From Edaphobacter dinghuensis (GTDB lineage Bacteria > Acidobacteriota > Terriglobia > Terriglobales > Acidobacteriaceae): DNA of 64,000 bases. Each line of letters begins with the position of its first letter. Position 1 is the stretch's first letter. The notes beneath the pieces are model-generated. The model was not told the DNA's origin. It saw only the letters and a program-made list of their open reading frames with translations, and did no database searches. Both the position numbers and the translations under genes were made by a program. Of this stretch, positions 7,862 through 15,273 are shown in pieces. The stretch is from positions 665,149 through 729,148 of the forward strand of contig NZ_BMGT01000003.1 in the NCBI RefSeq assembly GCF_014640335.1. The letters run 5' to 3'.

Positions 7862-8404
7862 ATGTCAGAGCCATTTCTTGGAGAAATACGAATGGTCGGC
7901 TGGAACTTTGCCGCGAATGGATGGGCGCTTTGCAACGGGCAATTGTTGTCGATCAGCCAGTACACTGCCTTATTTTCGCTGTTGGGAACATACTATGGCG
8001 GCGACGGTAGACAGACTTTCGCGCTACCGAATCTGCAGGGCCGCGTTCCGATTCATCAGGGCACCGGTCTCGGCCTCAGCACCTACGATATAGGTGAAGT
8101 CGGCGGCAATGAGAACATCACCCTGCTGTCCACGCAGATGCCGCAACACAACCATCTGGTAGGAGTCAGCAACCTACCGGGATCGGTCGCCGATCCAACC
8201 AACGCAGTGCTGGCACAGGGTAACTCTGGCTCCGGAAGAAGCCCCGTCCTCGTTACCGACTATGTCTCGACGTCCGCTACGGGAACTCTTGCTCCTGCGA
8301 CCATCTCAATGGCCGGCGGCAGTCAACCGCATAGCAATATCCAACCATTCTTATGTATTAACTTCATCATTGCGTTGACGGGTATCTTTCCGACGCGGTC
8401 ATAG
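7862..8404 (+). CDS. Phage tail collar domain protein (microcystin-dependent-protein type)
   Basis: A 180-residue protein with the tail-collar signature: 'FLGEIRMVGWNFAANGWALCNGQLLSI', shown here as 'GWNFAANGWALCNGQ', then 'LFSLLGTYYGGDGRQTFALP' and 'LQGRVPIHQG'. It ends in 'PHSNIQPFLCINFIIALTG', the usual end of these proteins. Related chromosomal proteins occur outside phages in many soil bacteria, often in groups of two or three; only one is present here and no other phage gene is near, so it is not evidence of a prophage. Ribosome site AGGAAGGAAAG precedes the ATG. Its place after a collagen-like protein suggests a fibre-tip or surface-structure role; this is inference. Confidence 0.88.
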   Translation: MSEPFLGEIRMVGWNFAANGWALCNGQLLSISQYTALFSLLGTYYGGDGRQTFALPNLQGRVPIHQGTGLGLSTYDIGEVGGNENITLLSTQMPQHNHLVGVSNLPGSVADPTNAVLAQGNSGSGRSPVLVTDYVSTSATGTLAPATISMAGGSQPHSNIQPFLCINFIIALTGIFPTRS

Positions 8405-8473
8405 CGGCATGGTGCCGTCGGCGCAAGTCGACGGCACATCTCGCATCTTTGAACTCAGGACAATCTCAATCCT

Positions 8474-8977
8474 ATGGCGGCAACAGCTCAAATGCAGGAT
8501 ACGGCCTACCATCTTCGACGATCCGTCGCTGCGGATGAGCCGTTCCTGTTGAAACTCTATGCCGAATCTCGTGCTGAAGAGCTAGCGCACGCCGGAATGG
8601 ATGCATGGCAGCGCGAGGTCTTTGTGCAGATGCAGTTCCGCGTCCGCCAGGCCGCTTACAACGCGGCGCACCCAACGGCATTGGACGAGATCATCTGCGC
8701 CGATAGCGGACTCCCGCTGGGGCGAGTCCTGACCGATCGTACGGCAGACGGAATGTGCCTCATCGATATCGCCATCGTAGCGCAGATGCAGAAGCAGGGA
8801 ATCGGAGCACGGGTCATTGAGGAATTGCAACAGGAGTGCAGGGCGCAAGGCTGTCAGATGAGGCTGCAGGTATTGAAAGGCACTCCGGCCGAGAGACTCT
8901 ACCGGCGGCTGGGGTTCAGGCTCGTGGCTGAAGATGCGCTTCGTAGACAGATGGTTTGGGATGGGACGAAGATTTGA
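8474..8977 (+). CDS. GNAT family N-acetyltransferase
   Basis: A 167-residue protein with a GNAT fold. The acetyl-CoA loop region is 'QMQKQGIGARVIEELQQECR' (an R/Q-x-x-G-x-G/A pattern), preceded by a strand ending 'MCLIDIAIV' and followed by 'LQVLKGTPAERLYRRLGFRL', the usual beta5-alpha4 segment with Tyr as likely general acid. The substrate is unknown. It follows the tail-collar gene by 69 bases; chromosomal tail-collar genes are often followed by GNAT genes, so the link may be functional. No strong ribosome site is visible. Confidence 0.85.
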   Translation: MAATAQMQDTAYHLRRSVAADEPFLLKLYAESRAEELAHAGMDAWQREVFVQMQFRVRQAAYNAAHPTALDEIICADSGLPLGRVLTDRTADGMCLIDIAIVAQMQKQGIGARVIEELQQECRAQGCQMRLQVLKGTPAERLYRRLGFRLVAEDALRRQMVWDGTKI

Positions 8978-9015
8978 AAAGCACAAGGGATAGATCGCAA
9001 TCCGGAGAGATGCTT

Positions 9016-10992
9016 ATGGCCAGGGCAGCCAGCCTGCACGGTCTGCAGCGGCAATGGTCGAGGCTGAGTCATCTCGCGTCGGTTCTGTCGGCGATAGCGC
9101 TCGTCATGGTGGCGTCCCTCGGTGGCTACCGCGCGTTGGCGCAGGGCACGCCGCCCAGCAACGTACAAGCGACAGCAGCGACCCTGGCGGCTCCGGCTCA
9201 GATCGCATATGACGCCGCGGGCAATCTCTACATCGCAGACCTGAACGATAACATCATCCGCAAGGTAGATCTGGCTGGCATCGTCACCACCGTAGCTGGC
9301 ACCGGCGAACAGGGATTTTCTGGCGACGGCGGCGCAGCCACCAGCGCCCAGCTTGACTCGCCCGCTGGAGTCGCCGTCGACGCCGCGGGCAACATCTATA
9401 TCGCAGATACCCACAATCAGCGCATCCGCAAGGTCAGCGGCGGAACCATCACGACGATCGCGGGCACAGGTACGGCAGGTTTTTCAGGGGACAGCGGAGC
9501 AGCCACCTCAGCCATGCTGAGCAATCCATCCGCGCTTGCAGTCGATTCAAGCGGCAACCTCTACATCGCCGACACCGACAACCACCGCATCCGCAAGATC
9601 GCAGGCACAACCATTACCACCGTTGCCGGTAATGGAGAACAAGGCTTCTTCGGCGACGGCGGCGCGGCAACCTCGGCCGCTATCGACTCGCCCAATGGCG
9701 TGGCTGTCGACGCCAGCGGCAACCTCTACATCGGCGATACCCACAATCAGCGCATCCGCAAGGTCAGTGGCGGAACCATCACGACAATCGCAGGCAACGG
9801 CACCAAGACCTTCAGCGGCGATAACGGTCCGGCAGCCTCTGCAACGCTGGCTCGCCCTCGTGGTCTTAGCATCGATGCGCAAGGCAACATCTACGTCGCC
9901 GACAGCGACAACAATCGCATCCGCCTCATCGCCGGCACAAACATCAAGACAGTGGCAGGCAACGGCTCGCAAGGGTTTGCAGGTGACGGCGGCCCTGCGG
10001 TCAACGCAATTCTCGATACGCCTCGTGCTCCGGCAGCGTTGTCCCCCACCGCATTTGCGCTCTCCGATACCAATAACCAACTGGTTCGCGCCGTAGGCCC
10101 TGACGGCGTGATTCACACCATCGCGGGTGAGAACACAGGCATCGCCGGCGGCCAGGGATTCTCTGAAACCCTTATACTCAGCGGCGCCTCCAGCGACCCC
10201 TTCGGTAGCGGCTCGCTGACAGCGACCTTCAGCAACGCAGGCCTCACAGCAACAGGACAGGTCAGCCTGCTCGATATCTCTAATGGCTCAACGTCCGTTG
10301 CCTCTGCTTCGCTGTCCGGCAATGTGGCTACCATCAGCACTGCAACGCTGTCTCCCGGCATGCACAGTCTTGTGGCCAGTTATAGCGGCGACGCTTTCAA
10401 CCCCGCCATCACCAGCAGCGTCTTTGTGCTCACCGTCATCCCGCCGCCTATTACGGACTTCACGCTCACCGCAAGCGGAGCGACAACACAGTCCGTCAAT
10501 CCGGGACAAACCGCGACCTTCAACTTTGCACTCCAGCCGCAGGGCGGAGTCCTGAATACCTCCATCTCCGTGACCGCATCGGGCCTTCCTCCTGGAGCGA
10601 CGGCCGTACTTACGCCCACAACGATCGCATCGGGCAGCGGCGCCACATCTCTTACCCTGTCCATCAAAACGGCCCCGCTTAAGGCTGCAAATACACCACC
10701 TCCATCACCTCTAAGAACACCTCTGCTTCCGATGACCGCAGCCGTATTCCTGTTGCCGCTGCTGCGCAACAAGCGTCTCCGCGCGCGATTCACTAGTATG
10801 CCCCGTACCTTGCTCGGCATCCTGTTCGTGCTTCTTGCAGGCGCTGCAACCATTGGGCTGACCGGTTGCGGCAGCGGCGGCTTCTTCGCGCAGGACCCGC
10901 AGAGCTACACGGTTACGGTTACAGCAACCGCCACCAGCGCAGCAAATGCAACCTTGCAGCACACCACCACGGTCACGCTGGTCGTTCAATAA
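9016..10992 (+). CDS. NHL-repeat surface protein with Ig-like domain and C-terminal membrane anchor
   Basis: A 658-residue exported protein. A long signal/anchor sequence (about 1-45, ending 'GYRALAQG') is followed by about six NHL beta-propeller blades of roughly 55 residues. Each has 'VAVDAAGNIYIADTHNQRIRK' style units (shown: 'GNLYIADTDNHRIRK') and 'TVAGNGEQGF'. Residues about 385-470 form an Ig-like repeat domain ('LVASYSGDAFNPA'), then comes another beta domain. Near the C-terminus a hydrophobic segment 'LGILFVLLAGAATIGLTGCG' precedes a short Thr-rich tail. Such proteins are abundant in Acidobacteria and have no defined function. ATG 9016 is chosen because GGAGAG at 9004-9009 is spaced for it; ATG 9010 is too close. 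Confidence 0.85.
   Translation: MARAASLHGLQRQWSRLSHLASVLSAIALVMVASLGGYRALAQGTPPSNVQATAATLAAPAQIAYDAAGNLYIADLNDNIIRKVDLAGIVTTVAGTGEQGFSGDGGAATSAQLDSPAGVAVDAAGNIYIADTHNQRIRKVSGGTITTIAGTGTAGFSGDSGAATSAMLSNPSALAVDSSGNLYIADTDNHRIRKIAGTTITTVAGNGEQGFFGDGGAATSAAIDSPNGVAVDASGNLYIGDTHNQRIRKVSGGTITTIAGNGTKTFSGDNGPAASATLARPRGLSIDAQGNIYVADSDNNRIRLIAGTNIKTVAGNGSQGFAGDGGPAVNAILDTPRAPAALSPTAFALSDTNNQLVRAVGPDGVIHTIAGENTGIAGGQGFSETLILSGASSDPFGSGSLTATFSNAGLTATGQVSLLDISNGSTSVASASLSGNVATISTATLSPGMHSLVASYSGDAFNPAITSSVFVLTVIPPPITDFTLTASGATTQSVNPGQTATFNFALQPQGGVLNTSISVTASGLPPGATAVLTPTTIASGSGATSLTLSIKTAPLKAANTPPPSPLRTPLLPMTAAVFLLPLLRNKRLRARFTSMPRTLLGILFVLLAGAATIGLTGCGSGGFFAQDPQSYTVTVTATATSAANATLQHTTTVTLVVQ
9406..9790 (+). 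repeat. Near-identical NHL blade DNA, two units apart
   Basis: About 55 bases beginning at 9406 recur at 9736, exactly 330 bases later, with only two differences. 330 bases equals two 55-residue blades. Neighbouring blades match less well, so the propeller seems to have grown by duplicating a two-blade unit. Confidence 0.7.
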
Positions 10993-11018
10993 GACCGCAG
11001 AGGAGCAGGTCCGCACGC

Positions 11019-11648
11019 ATGAGACTCAACTTGCTTTGGACATCGGCAGTATGGATGGCAGCAGCGACCGGTGCCTTTGCGCAGGCGGCTTCGCCGCAGG
11101 CTGCCGATCTGGGACCAACCGTTTCAAAGAGCCATCCCATCGCGCTCTCGATCAACTACACCGCAATGATCGGCAACGCCCCTCCGGGGAGCTGCAATTG
11201 CTTTCTGCTTAACGGCGGCAGCAGCGAAGAGCTGTTTCACGTCTGGAAAAGTATCGCGGCAGTGGCCCAGGTAACTGGTAGCCGAACCGATCATGTGCCG
11301 CAGTCACAACAAGGCCTCAGCCTGCTTACCTATATGGGTGGCCCTCGCTACTCCTTTCACACCATGCAGCGGTTCACCGTCTACGGTCAGTTTGTCATCG
11401 GCGGCGTCCACGGATTTGACGGTTACTTTCCCAAAGCAGGTGCCCAGTCTCCCGGCGCAGCCAACTCGCTGGCCTTCGCGCCCGGTGGGGGTGTTGAGGT
11501 CGGTGTCAAAAACTGGCTCTCTGTCAGAGCGGTAGAAGCCGACTATCTTGTCACCCGTCTACCCAACGACCTCAACGAGCACCAGCACAGCCTCCGCATC
11601 AGCTCCGGCGTCGTCTTTCGCTTCTCCTCCCTACGGTTGAACCGTTGA
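11019..11648 (+). CDS. Predicted small outer-membrane beta-barrel protein
   Basis: A 209-residue protein with a signal peptide ('MRLNLLWTSAVWMAAATGAF' then 'AQA'). Alternating strands follow, including 'YTVYGQFVIGGVHGFDGYFP'-like segments and 'FAPGGGVEVGVKNWLSVRAVEADYL' (quoted in part: 'GGGVEVGVKNWLSVRAVEAD'). It ends 'LRISSGVVFRF', matching OmpA-type beta-barrel families in which the last strands read 'GGGVD...R...RQVDY...'. It has no TonB domains. ATG 11019 has AGGAGCAGG 8 bases upstream; a longer open frame from 10866 overlaps the NHL gene in another frame and is discarded. It lies 26 bases after the NHL gene, so the two are probably co-transcribed. Confidence 0.75.
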   Translation: MRLNLLWTSAVWMAAATGAFAQAASPQAADLGPTVSKSHPIALSINYTAMIGNAPPGSCNCFLLNGGSSEELFHVWKSIAAVAQVTGSRTDHVPQSQQGLSLLTYMGGPRYSFHTMQRFTVYGQFVIGGVHGFDGYFPKAGAQSPGAANSLAFAPGGGVEVGVKNWLSVRAVEADYLVTRLPNDLNEHQHSLRISSGVVFRFSSLRLNR

Positions 11649-11807
11649 ACAGAAGCTTTGCTCCATTAAAACGCTTGTCAAGCCCCCAGACAATCTAAGC
11701 AGCAGAAAACAAAAGGATTACCCGGTGCAGATTAGTTTCCTCCACAAGCTATCCTTTAAATAGCAGGTAGAAAATAACGAGGAAATCCATAGCTCGGACC
11801 TAACTTA

Positions 11808-11855
11808 TGTAGAATCAAGACTTTGGAAAATAAGTCCTTTAGATGTAAGACTTTA
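11808..11855 (-). repeat. Dispersed repeat, two degenerate units with ~29-base period
   Basis: On the minus strand this holds two copies of a unit like CAAAGTCTTGATTCTA: one at 11826-11808, and a weaker one at 11855-11837. Twenty-two of 23 bases at 11832-11810 (minus) match 22488-22510 (plus). The same unit and period occur at 22464-22541. It lies at the left edge of the accessory island in a non-coding stretch (11649-11908) where I see no gene. Confidence 0.65.
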
Positions 11856-11908
11856 GATAGGCAATAAATACGTTGGCTAACCCAAGTATCGTATGATGAC
11901 CGCAACCA

Positions 11909-12247
11909 ATGTTTCCAGCCCCAGAATACGCGAAGGATGTGGCTATAGCTCTGCTGGGAGCATCTGTGGGTATAGCCGGTTTACTCTTGGTGGTAGCCGG
12001 ATTCGTATTTGCTCAGGCCGCCACATTTCCCCCGGACGAAACAGACGACGAGGTAATTGCGGGTTTCGAGATGGCCGGGAGACTAGGGCTGATTCCATTT
12101 CTTTTGGCTTTAGTCGAAGCTGGAGCATCGCTGCTTTGGCTGGTTCACAAATCAGACTATTTATACACAGGCGTCATCTGGGGATTTTTCTTGCTGCTTA
12201 TTCTGACTGGGCTGTATGGTTTGGTCTTGATCCTAAGGTATCTCTAA
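11909..12247 (+). CDS. Hypothetical membrane protein (accessory island)
   Basis: A 112-residue protein with three hydrophobic segments: about 10-35 ('VAIALLGASVGIAGLLLVVAG'-like, quoted in part), 57-75 and 87-110. An acidic loop 'PPDETDDEVIAGFE' lies between the first two. I do not recognise a family. Its stop is 2 bases before the ATG of the next gene, so the two are probably an operon. No strong ribosome site is seen before the ATG. The region has shorter genes and more mixed base composition than the flanking core genes. Confidence 0.65.
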   Translation: MFPAPEYAKDVAIALLGASVGIAGLLLVVAGFVFAQAATFPPDETDDEVIAGFEMAGRLGLIPFLLALVEAGASLLWLVHKSDYLYTGVIWGFFLLLILTGLYGLVLILRYL

Positions 12248-12249
12248 CG

Positions 12250-12570
12250 ATGAGCCTAGACACCGAGCAGATTCACCGATTGACCAGTAAGGGTTTTGAC
12301 AAGCTTTATAGCAGCGACCCCGACAAATTCACCGAGATGGCGCATACCGCTCTCGACTATGCGAAGACATGCGTTCCTGCGGGGGAAAAAGTTCGAGTCG
12401 GAGATGTGGTTCTCATCATCACTAATGCCGTGCGAATTCTTCCGTCCTTTGAAGCATACGTCCAGAAGAAGAAGCTGAAAGAGAAGTATTGGCAGGAACT
12501 GTTCGCCGAATACATTCTGGAACAGGTTTTCCCACAACCTGAACTCACTAAGAAACCGTCTAAACCCTAG
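12250..12570 (+). CDS. Hypothetical soluble protein (accessory island)
   Basis: A 106-residue, mostly helical, charged protein with no signal peptide or membrane helix. It starts at ATG 12250, two bases after the stop of the membrane-protein gene. An in-frame extension back to 11893 overlaps that gene and is rejected. The C-terminus is Lys/Pro-rich. I do not recognise it. The tight spacing suggests it acts with the membrane protein upstream, perhaps as a soluble partner; this is inference. Confidence 0.6.
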   Translation: MSLDTEQIHRLTSKGFDKLYSSDPDKFTEMAHTALDYAKTCVPAGEKVRVGDVVLIITNAVRILPSFEAYVQKKKLKEKYWQELFAEYILEQVFPQPELTKKPSKP

Positions 12571-12580
12571 GAGCCCTGCT

Positions 12581-12745
12581 ATGTCAGAAAAACAAGCCAA
12601 AGAAGCCGCCGCGCAATACATGAAAGATCAGGCGGAAATTATGAAGAAGTACGGGGAGACCCCCAAGATGTCAGGATCAACGTACAAGACTGCTGTTCGC
12701 GACACGACCAGAACATTTCAAACCATCAGCGCAAAGGTTAAGTAA
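12581..12745 (+). CDS. Very small hypothetical protein, 54 residues
   Basis: ATG 12581 is preceded by AGGAG at 12570-12574 at good spacing. The 54-residue product is charged and helical ('KQAKEAAAQYMKDQAEIMKK'), with a Thr/Arg-rich second half. It sits 10 bases after the preceding gene in the same direction. No family is recognised. Support comes from the ribosome site and the tight packing. Confidence 0.5.
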   Translation: MSEKQAKEAAAQYMKDQAEIMKKYGETPKMSGSTYKTAVRDTTRTFQTISAKVK

Positions 12746-12749
12746 ACCC

Positions 12750-12917
12750 ATGGCGAAGCCAAAGCCTAATATGCAGCAAGAGAAGTTTACGAAGGCTTTG
12801 GCTTCCGTCCTCTCCGCCGATCCAAAGAAAATCCGGGAAAAGCTCGCTCAAGCCAAAACCGAGAAGCCTTCGCCTCATACGAAATACACCTACGCCCCCG
12901 AAGAGGGCCGGCCTTAG
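12750..12917 (+). CDS. Very small basic hypothetical protein, 55 residues
   Basis: The 55-residue Lys-rich product ('MAKPKPNMQQEKFTKALASV' start) begins 4 bases after the preceding stop and ends at TAG 12915-12917. That stop overlaps the TAA of the convergent transposase gene by 4 bases. No family is recognised. It is probably the last gene of a four-gene unit starting at 11909. A ribosome site is weak. Confidence 0.45.
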   Translation: MAKPKPNMQQEKFTKALASVLSADPKKIREKLAQAKTEKPSPHTKYTYAPEEGRP

Positions 12918-13885
12918 ACGGCTTTGGGATACTCCTTCCCAGTCAACTCCACCCATGTAAGGCGCTTGCCGCTAACCTGAGACAGAGCCTTCTGGAATCG
13001 GCTTCCGTCGTCGTGTCCGATACGGTTATTGAACCGGAACATCTGTTCATCCAAGTACCGCTCCATGTGAAACGGTTCTACTGCAACGTAGGTGCCACTC
13101 AGTGTGCGCTTGAGGCATGACCAGAAGTTCTCAATTGCCTGAGTGCTCACTTCGCCGCGTACATACTCTTCCATGTGATTCACAGTCTCGTGAATGAAGC
13201 TCTGCGCGGTAAGACCGTCGTAACCGGGCCAACCGTCCGTGTAGACCGTCGAACCGAATCCAACCTGCTCAAGAATCTTCTTCTGCAAAGTCTCGCGCTT
13301 GACGTTCGGAATCACAGAGGCGCGAACCTGACGTGTGCCGCGCTCAATCATGCCGAATACAGCCGTCTTCTCTGCATAGCCATTCATGCCAATCTGCTGC
13401 TTGAGACGCTTGCTGCGGTGCATGTTCTTTGGCTTACCGCCGATGAACGTCTCGTCCATCTCCACAGGCGTACCCGTCCCACCCATCATCACAGGCTTGA
13501 TATCCTTCAGCACCAAGCGAAGTCGCTGGAGCACGAACCATGCGTTCTTCTGGGCAATGCCTGTAGCTCTGGCAATCTCATAGCTGGATACCCCATTGCG
13601 GCAGTTGCAGAGCATCCAGAGAGCGATCATCCAGATATCCAAACCAAGTGGCGAGTCTTCGAAGATCGTGCCAACCTTCACAGAGAACTGCTTGCGGCAG
13701 GAGTAGCACTTCCATCTCATCTGCGTCTTCAGCCAATAGTGATTGCGCTCGCCCTGATTCGCGCCACACTTCGGGCAAACCGGGCTTCCATCCTGCCAGC
13801 GCATCATGGCGACGGCGTTGATGCAGGTCTGTGGATCGGAGTAGTACCGGATGGCTTCTGTGAGAGTGGTAGGCGTGAAGATCAT
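12914..13885 (-). CDS. IS1595 family (ISXO2-like) transposase
   Basis: A 323-residue transposase. An N-terminal zinc ribbon ('CPKCGANQGERNHYW', 'KCYSCRKQF') is followed by the ISXO2-like DDE domain: 'EMDETFIGG' (first Asp), 'VYTDGWPGYDGL' (second Asp) and 'STQAIENFWSCLKRTLSGTY' (Glu/Asn region). It appears complete and unbroken. ATG 13885 is used; an in-frame ATG lies further upstream ('MTAQAYHF'), and the long open frame to 14311 runs antisense through the next gene. A well-formed promoter ends only about 10 bases before this ATG, so the mRNA may be nearly leaderless. I could not find matching inverted repeats at both ends. Confidence 0.92.
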   Translation of the reverse strand: MIFTPTTLTEAIRYYSDPQTCINAVAMMRWQDGSPVCPKCGANQGERNHYWLKTQMRWKCYSCRKQFSVKVGTIFEDSPLGLDIWMIALWMLCNCRNGVSSYEIARATGIAQKNAWFVLQRLRLVLKDIKPVMMGGTGTPVEMDETFIGGKPKNMHRSKRLKQQIGMNGYAEKTAVFGMIERGTRQVRASVIPNVKRETLQKKILEQVGFGSTVYTDGWPGYDGLTAQSFIHETVNHMEEYVRGEVSTQAIENFWSCLKRTLSGTYVAVEPFHMERYLDEQMFRFNNRIGHDDGSRFQKALSQVSGKRLTWVELTGKEYPKAV

Positions 13886-13894
13886 AATGTGAAA

Positions 13895-13923
13895 ATGATA
13901 TGCTTGAGCGGTCATGTAGTCAA
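13895..13923 (-). promoter_or_regulatory. Sigma-70 promoter for the transposase gene
   Basis: On the minus strand TTGACT (13923-13918) and TATCAT (13900-13895) are separated by 17 bases. Predicted transcription begins near 13888, only a few bases before ATG 13885. Confidence 0.6.
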
Positions 13924-13958
13924 GGTAATAATGCGAATCGGCATTATTTAACTTGACG
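13918..13958. repeat. Inverted repeat between two divergent promoters
   Basis: AATAATGC (13927-13934) and GCATTATT (13941-13948) are perfect arms with a 6-base centre. Each arm continues into a -35 element: outward on the plus strand GCATTATTTAACTTGACG, and on the minus strand GCATTATTACCTTGACT. So the two divergent promoters share about 16 bases in mirror image. It may be an operator, or two abutting IS terminal repeats. Confidence 0.7.
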
Positions 13959-13981
13959 CAGGTCGGAACCCGCAATAATAT
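13953..13981 (+). promoter_or_regulatory. Sigma-70 promoter for the 14013 gene
   Basis: TTGACG (13953-13958), 17-base spacer, TAATAT (13976-13981): near consensus. It lies inside the longer open frame beginning at 13953, which supports the start at 14013. Confidence 0.65.
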
Positions 13982-14012
13982 CCCATTATCGGCAGTCGGG
14001 AGGCTGCACCTT

Positions 14013-14861
14013 ATGACTGAACCCGCAGCGAAGCACAACGAACCCATCGTCACAACTGAGCAGGACGCCAAGAAGGAGCGGGAGCGATCAAAGATTGAGT
14101 TCCCATACACTGCCTTAGACTTGGCGGTAATCTTGGCGAAGGCCGTCCATGATGCAGGCAATAGCTGCGATTGGGCGCAGCTAGGAGCGAAGCTGGACAT
14201 GGCGGCTGACGGTGGCGGCTTCCGACAGCGCCTTATGGCCGCTAAGACGTTTGGATTGATAACGTATACCAGCCGTTCCGTAACCCTCACCACGCTGGGA
14301 ATCCAGATCAACGACCCCGATCAGCTCGCGGCGGCCAAGGTTGAGGCGTTCCTGAGCGTTCCCCTTTACAAGTCGGTCTACGAGCAGTTCCGAAACGGAA
14401 CGCTACCCGGCGCTGATGGATTAGAGAACGCGATGGTTGGTTTGGGTGTTGCCAAGAAGCAGAAGGACAAGGCGCGTCAGACTTTCCAGCGCTCAGCAAC
14501 TGAAGCAGGGTTCTTTGGCTATGGCCCTAATCGGCTGGTGATGCCCACAGTGAAGCAGCTTAAGAAGACCGAATCTAAGCCGCAGGACGCCAACGACGGC
14601 GACGACCAAGAGGAACTTGAGCGGGGGCGCAGGGGCGGCGGAGGGGGCGGCAACGAGCCGCCTAAGTATCACCCATTCATCGTCGGCCTGCTAGATACGC
14701 TCCCGCCGACCAGCACGGCTAAGACGGAATGGACGCTTCAAGGACGCCAAGATTGGCTACAGACCGCCGCAGGCATCTTCAACCTGATCTATAAGACCAG
14801 CGCTGACGACAAGGGCACCGTTACAGTGTCCGTCGATGCCCCTAAGAATTCTGCAAACTAG
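14013..14861 (+). CDS. Hypothetical protein with winged-helix-like N-terminal region (accessory island)
   Basis: A 282-residue soluble protein. Residues about 25-100 look like a winged-helix fold ('FPYTALDLAVILAKAVHDAG', 'MAADGGGFRQRLMAAKTFGL', 'TYTSRSVTLTTLGIQI'). A helical region with 'SATEAGFFGYGPNRLVMP' follows, then a charged linker with a glycine run ('RGRRGGGGGGNEPPK', about 208-222), and a C-terminal segment of about 60 residues with helices. It resembles small regulators on mobile elements but I do not recognise a family. ATG 14013 has GGGAGG upstream and a near-consensus promoter at 13953-13981. It is divergent from the transposase and shares a symmetric promoter with it. Confidence 0.7.
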   Translation: MTEPAAKHNEPIVTTEQDAKKERERSKIEFPYTALDLAVILAKAVHDAGNSCDWAQLGAKLDMAADGGGFRQRLMAAKTFGLITYTSRSVTLTTLGIQINDPDQLAAAKVEAFLSVPLYKSVYEQFRNGTLPGADGLENAMVGLGVAKKQKDKARQTFQRSATEAGFFGYGPNRLVMPTVKQLKKTESKPQDANDGDDQEELERGRRGGGGGGNEPPKYHPFIVGLLDTLPPTSTAKTEWTLQGRQDWLQTAAGIFNLIYKTSADDKGTVTVSVDAPKNSAN

Positions 14862-14865
14862 AGAA

Positions 14866-14889
14866 CCCACCCGGCGCAGACCGGGTGGG
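14866..14889 (+). other. GC-rich stem-loop after the 14013 gene
   Basis: CCCACCCGG (14866-14874) and CCGGGTGGG (14881-14889) form a perfect 9-bp stem with a 6-base loop, five bases after the stop codon. No T-run follows on either strand, so any terminator activity is uncertain. Confidence 0.6.
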
Positions 14890-14907
14890 CATCGGAAAGG
14901 AGACAGG

Positions 14908-15006
14908 ATGCACTCAGTGACGATACGCATCCAGACTAGTCGGGTAGTAATCACCATTCGCAGTGGTGACGAAACCGTCGTAGTCGTGGTTCCCAAACTA
15001 GGCTAG
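14908..15006 (+). CDS. Possible 32-residue small protein
   Basis: ATG 14908 has AAAGGAG about 7 bases upstream and opens a 32-codon frame ending TAG 15004-15006. The product is rich in Val/Thr/Ile with alternating polarity, like a short beta hairpin. It follows the stem-loop and overlaps the 3' end of the convergent gene at 14998 by 9 bases. Only the ribosome site supports it. Confidence 0.3.
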   Translation: MHSVTIRIQTSRVVITIRSGDETVVVVVPKLG

Positions 15007-15252
15007 CCTAGTCGCCCTCTTGGAGTCCATAGTCTGATCAGCCGTTGACCCTACTACCTTACTCTCACGATTTGCCCAGCGCTGCTTGGCCGCTCGCTGG
15101 GCAATTTCTTTGCGTTCTTCCGGTGAGAGCTTCGCTGCTCTTGCGGCACCGCCCTTCAAGCCGCCTAGCCGCCCCAGCGCCACAGCCGCAGGATTCTTGA
15201 CGGGTGTGGTCTGCTTGGTTGCGATGCTCACGATCTTGGTGGGCTTTGCCAT
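14998..15252 (-). CDS. Small basic hypothetical protein with GRLGG-KGG helix motif
   Basis: An 84-residue basic protein. Its core 'ALGRLGGLKGGAARAAKLSP' followed by 'EERKEIAQRAAKQRWA' is a recurring pattern in small soil-bacterial proteins annotated as hypothetical or histone-H1-like. The Gly/Lys-rich turn plus Arg/Ala helix suggests nucleic-acid binding, but no function is established. The N-terminus 'MAKPTKIVSIATKQTTPVKN' is also basic. Such genes often occur on accessory DNA, which fits this position. Confidence 0.65.
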   Translation of the reverse strand: MAKPTKIVSIATKQTTPVKNPAAVALGRLGGLKGGAARAAKLSPEERKEIAQRAAKQRWANRESKVVGSTADQTMDSKRATRLA

Positions 15253-15273
15253 GCAGTCATTATGCTTGAGCAG

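Noticed and set aside
7862..8404. Tail-collar gene considered as evidence of a prophage
   Set aside because: No capsid, terminase, portal, lysis or integrase gene nearby; such collar proteins are common in bacterial chromosomes.
14866..14889. Stem-loop considered as an intrinsic terminator
   Set aside because: No T-run after the stem on either strand, so listed only as a stem-loop.
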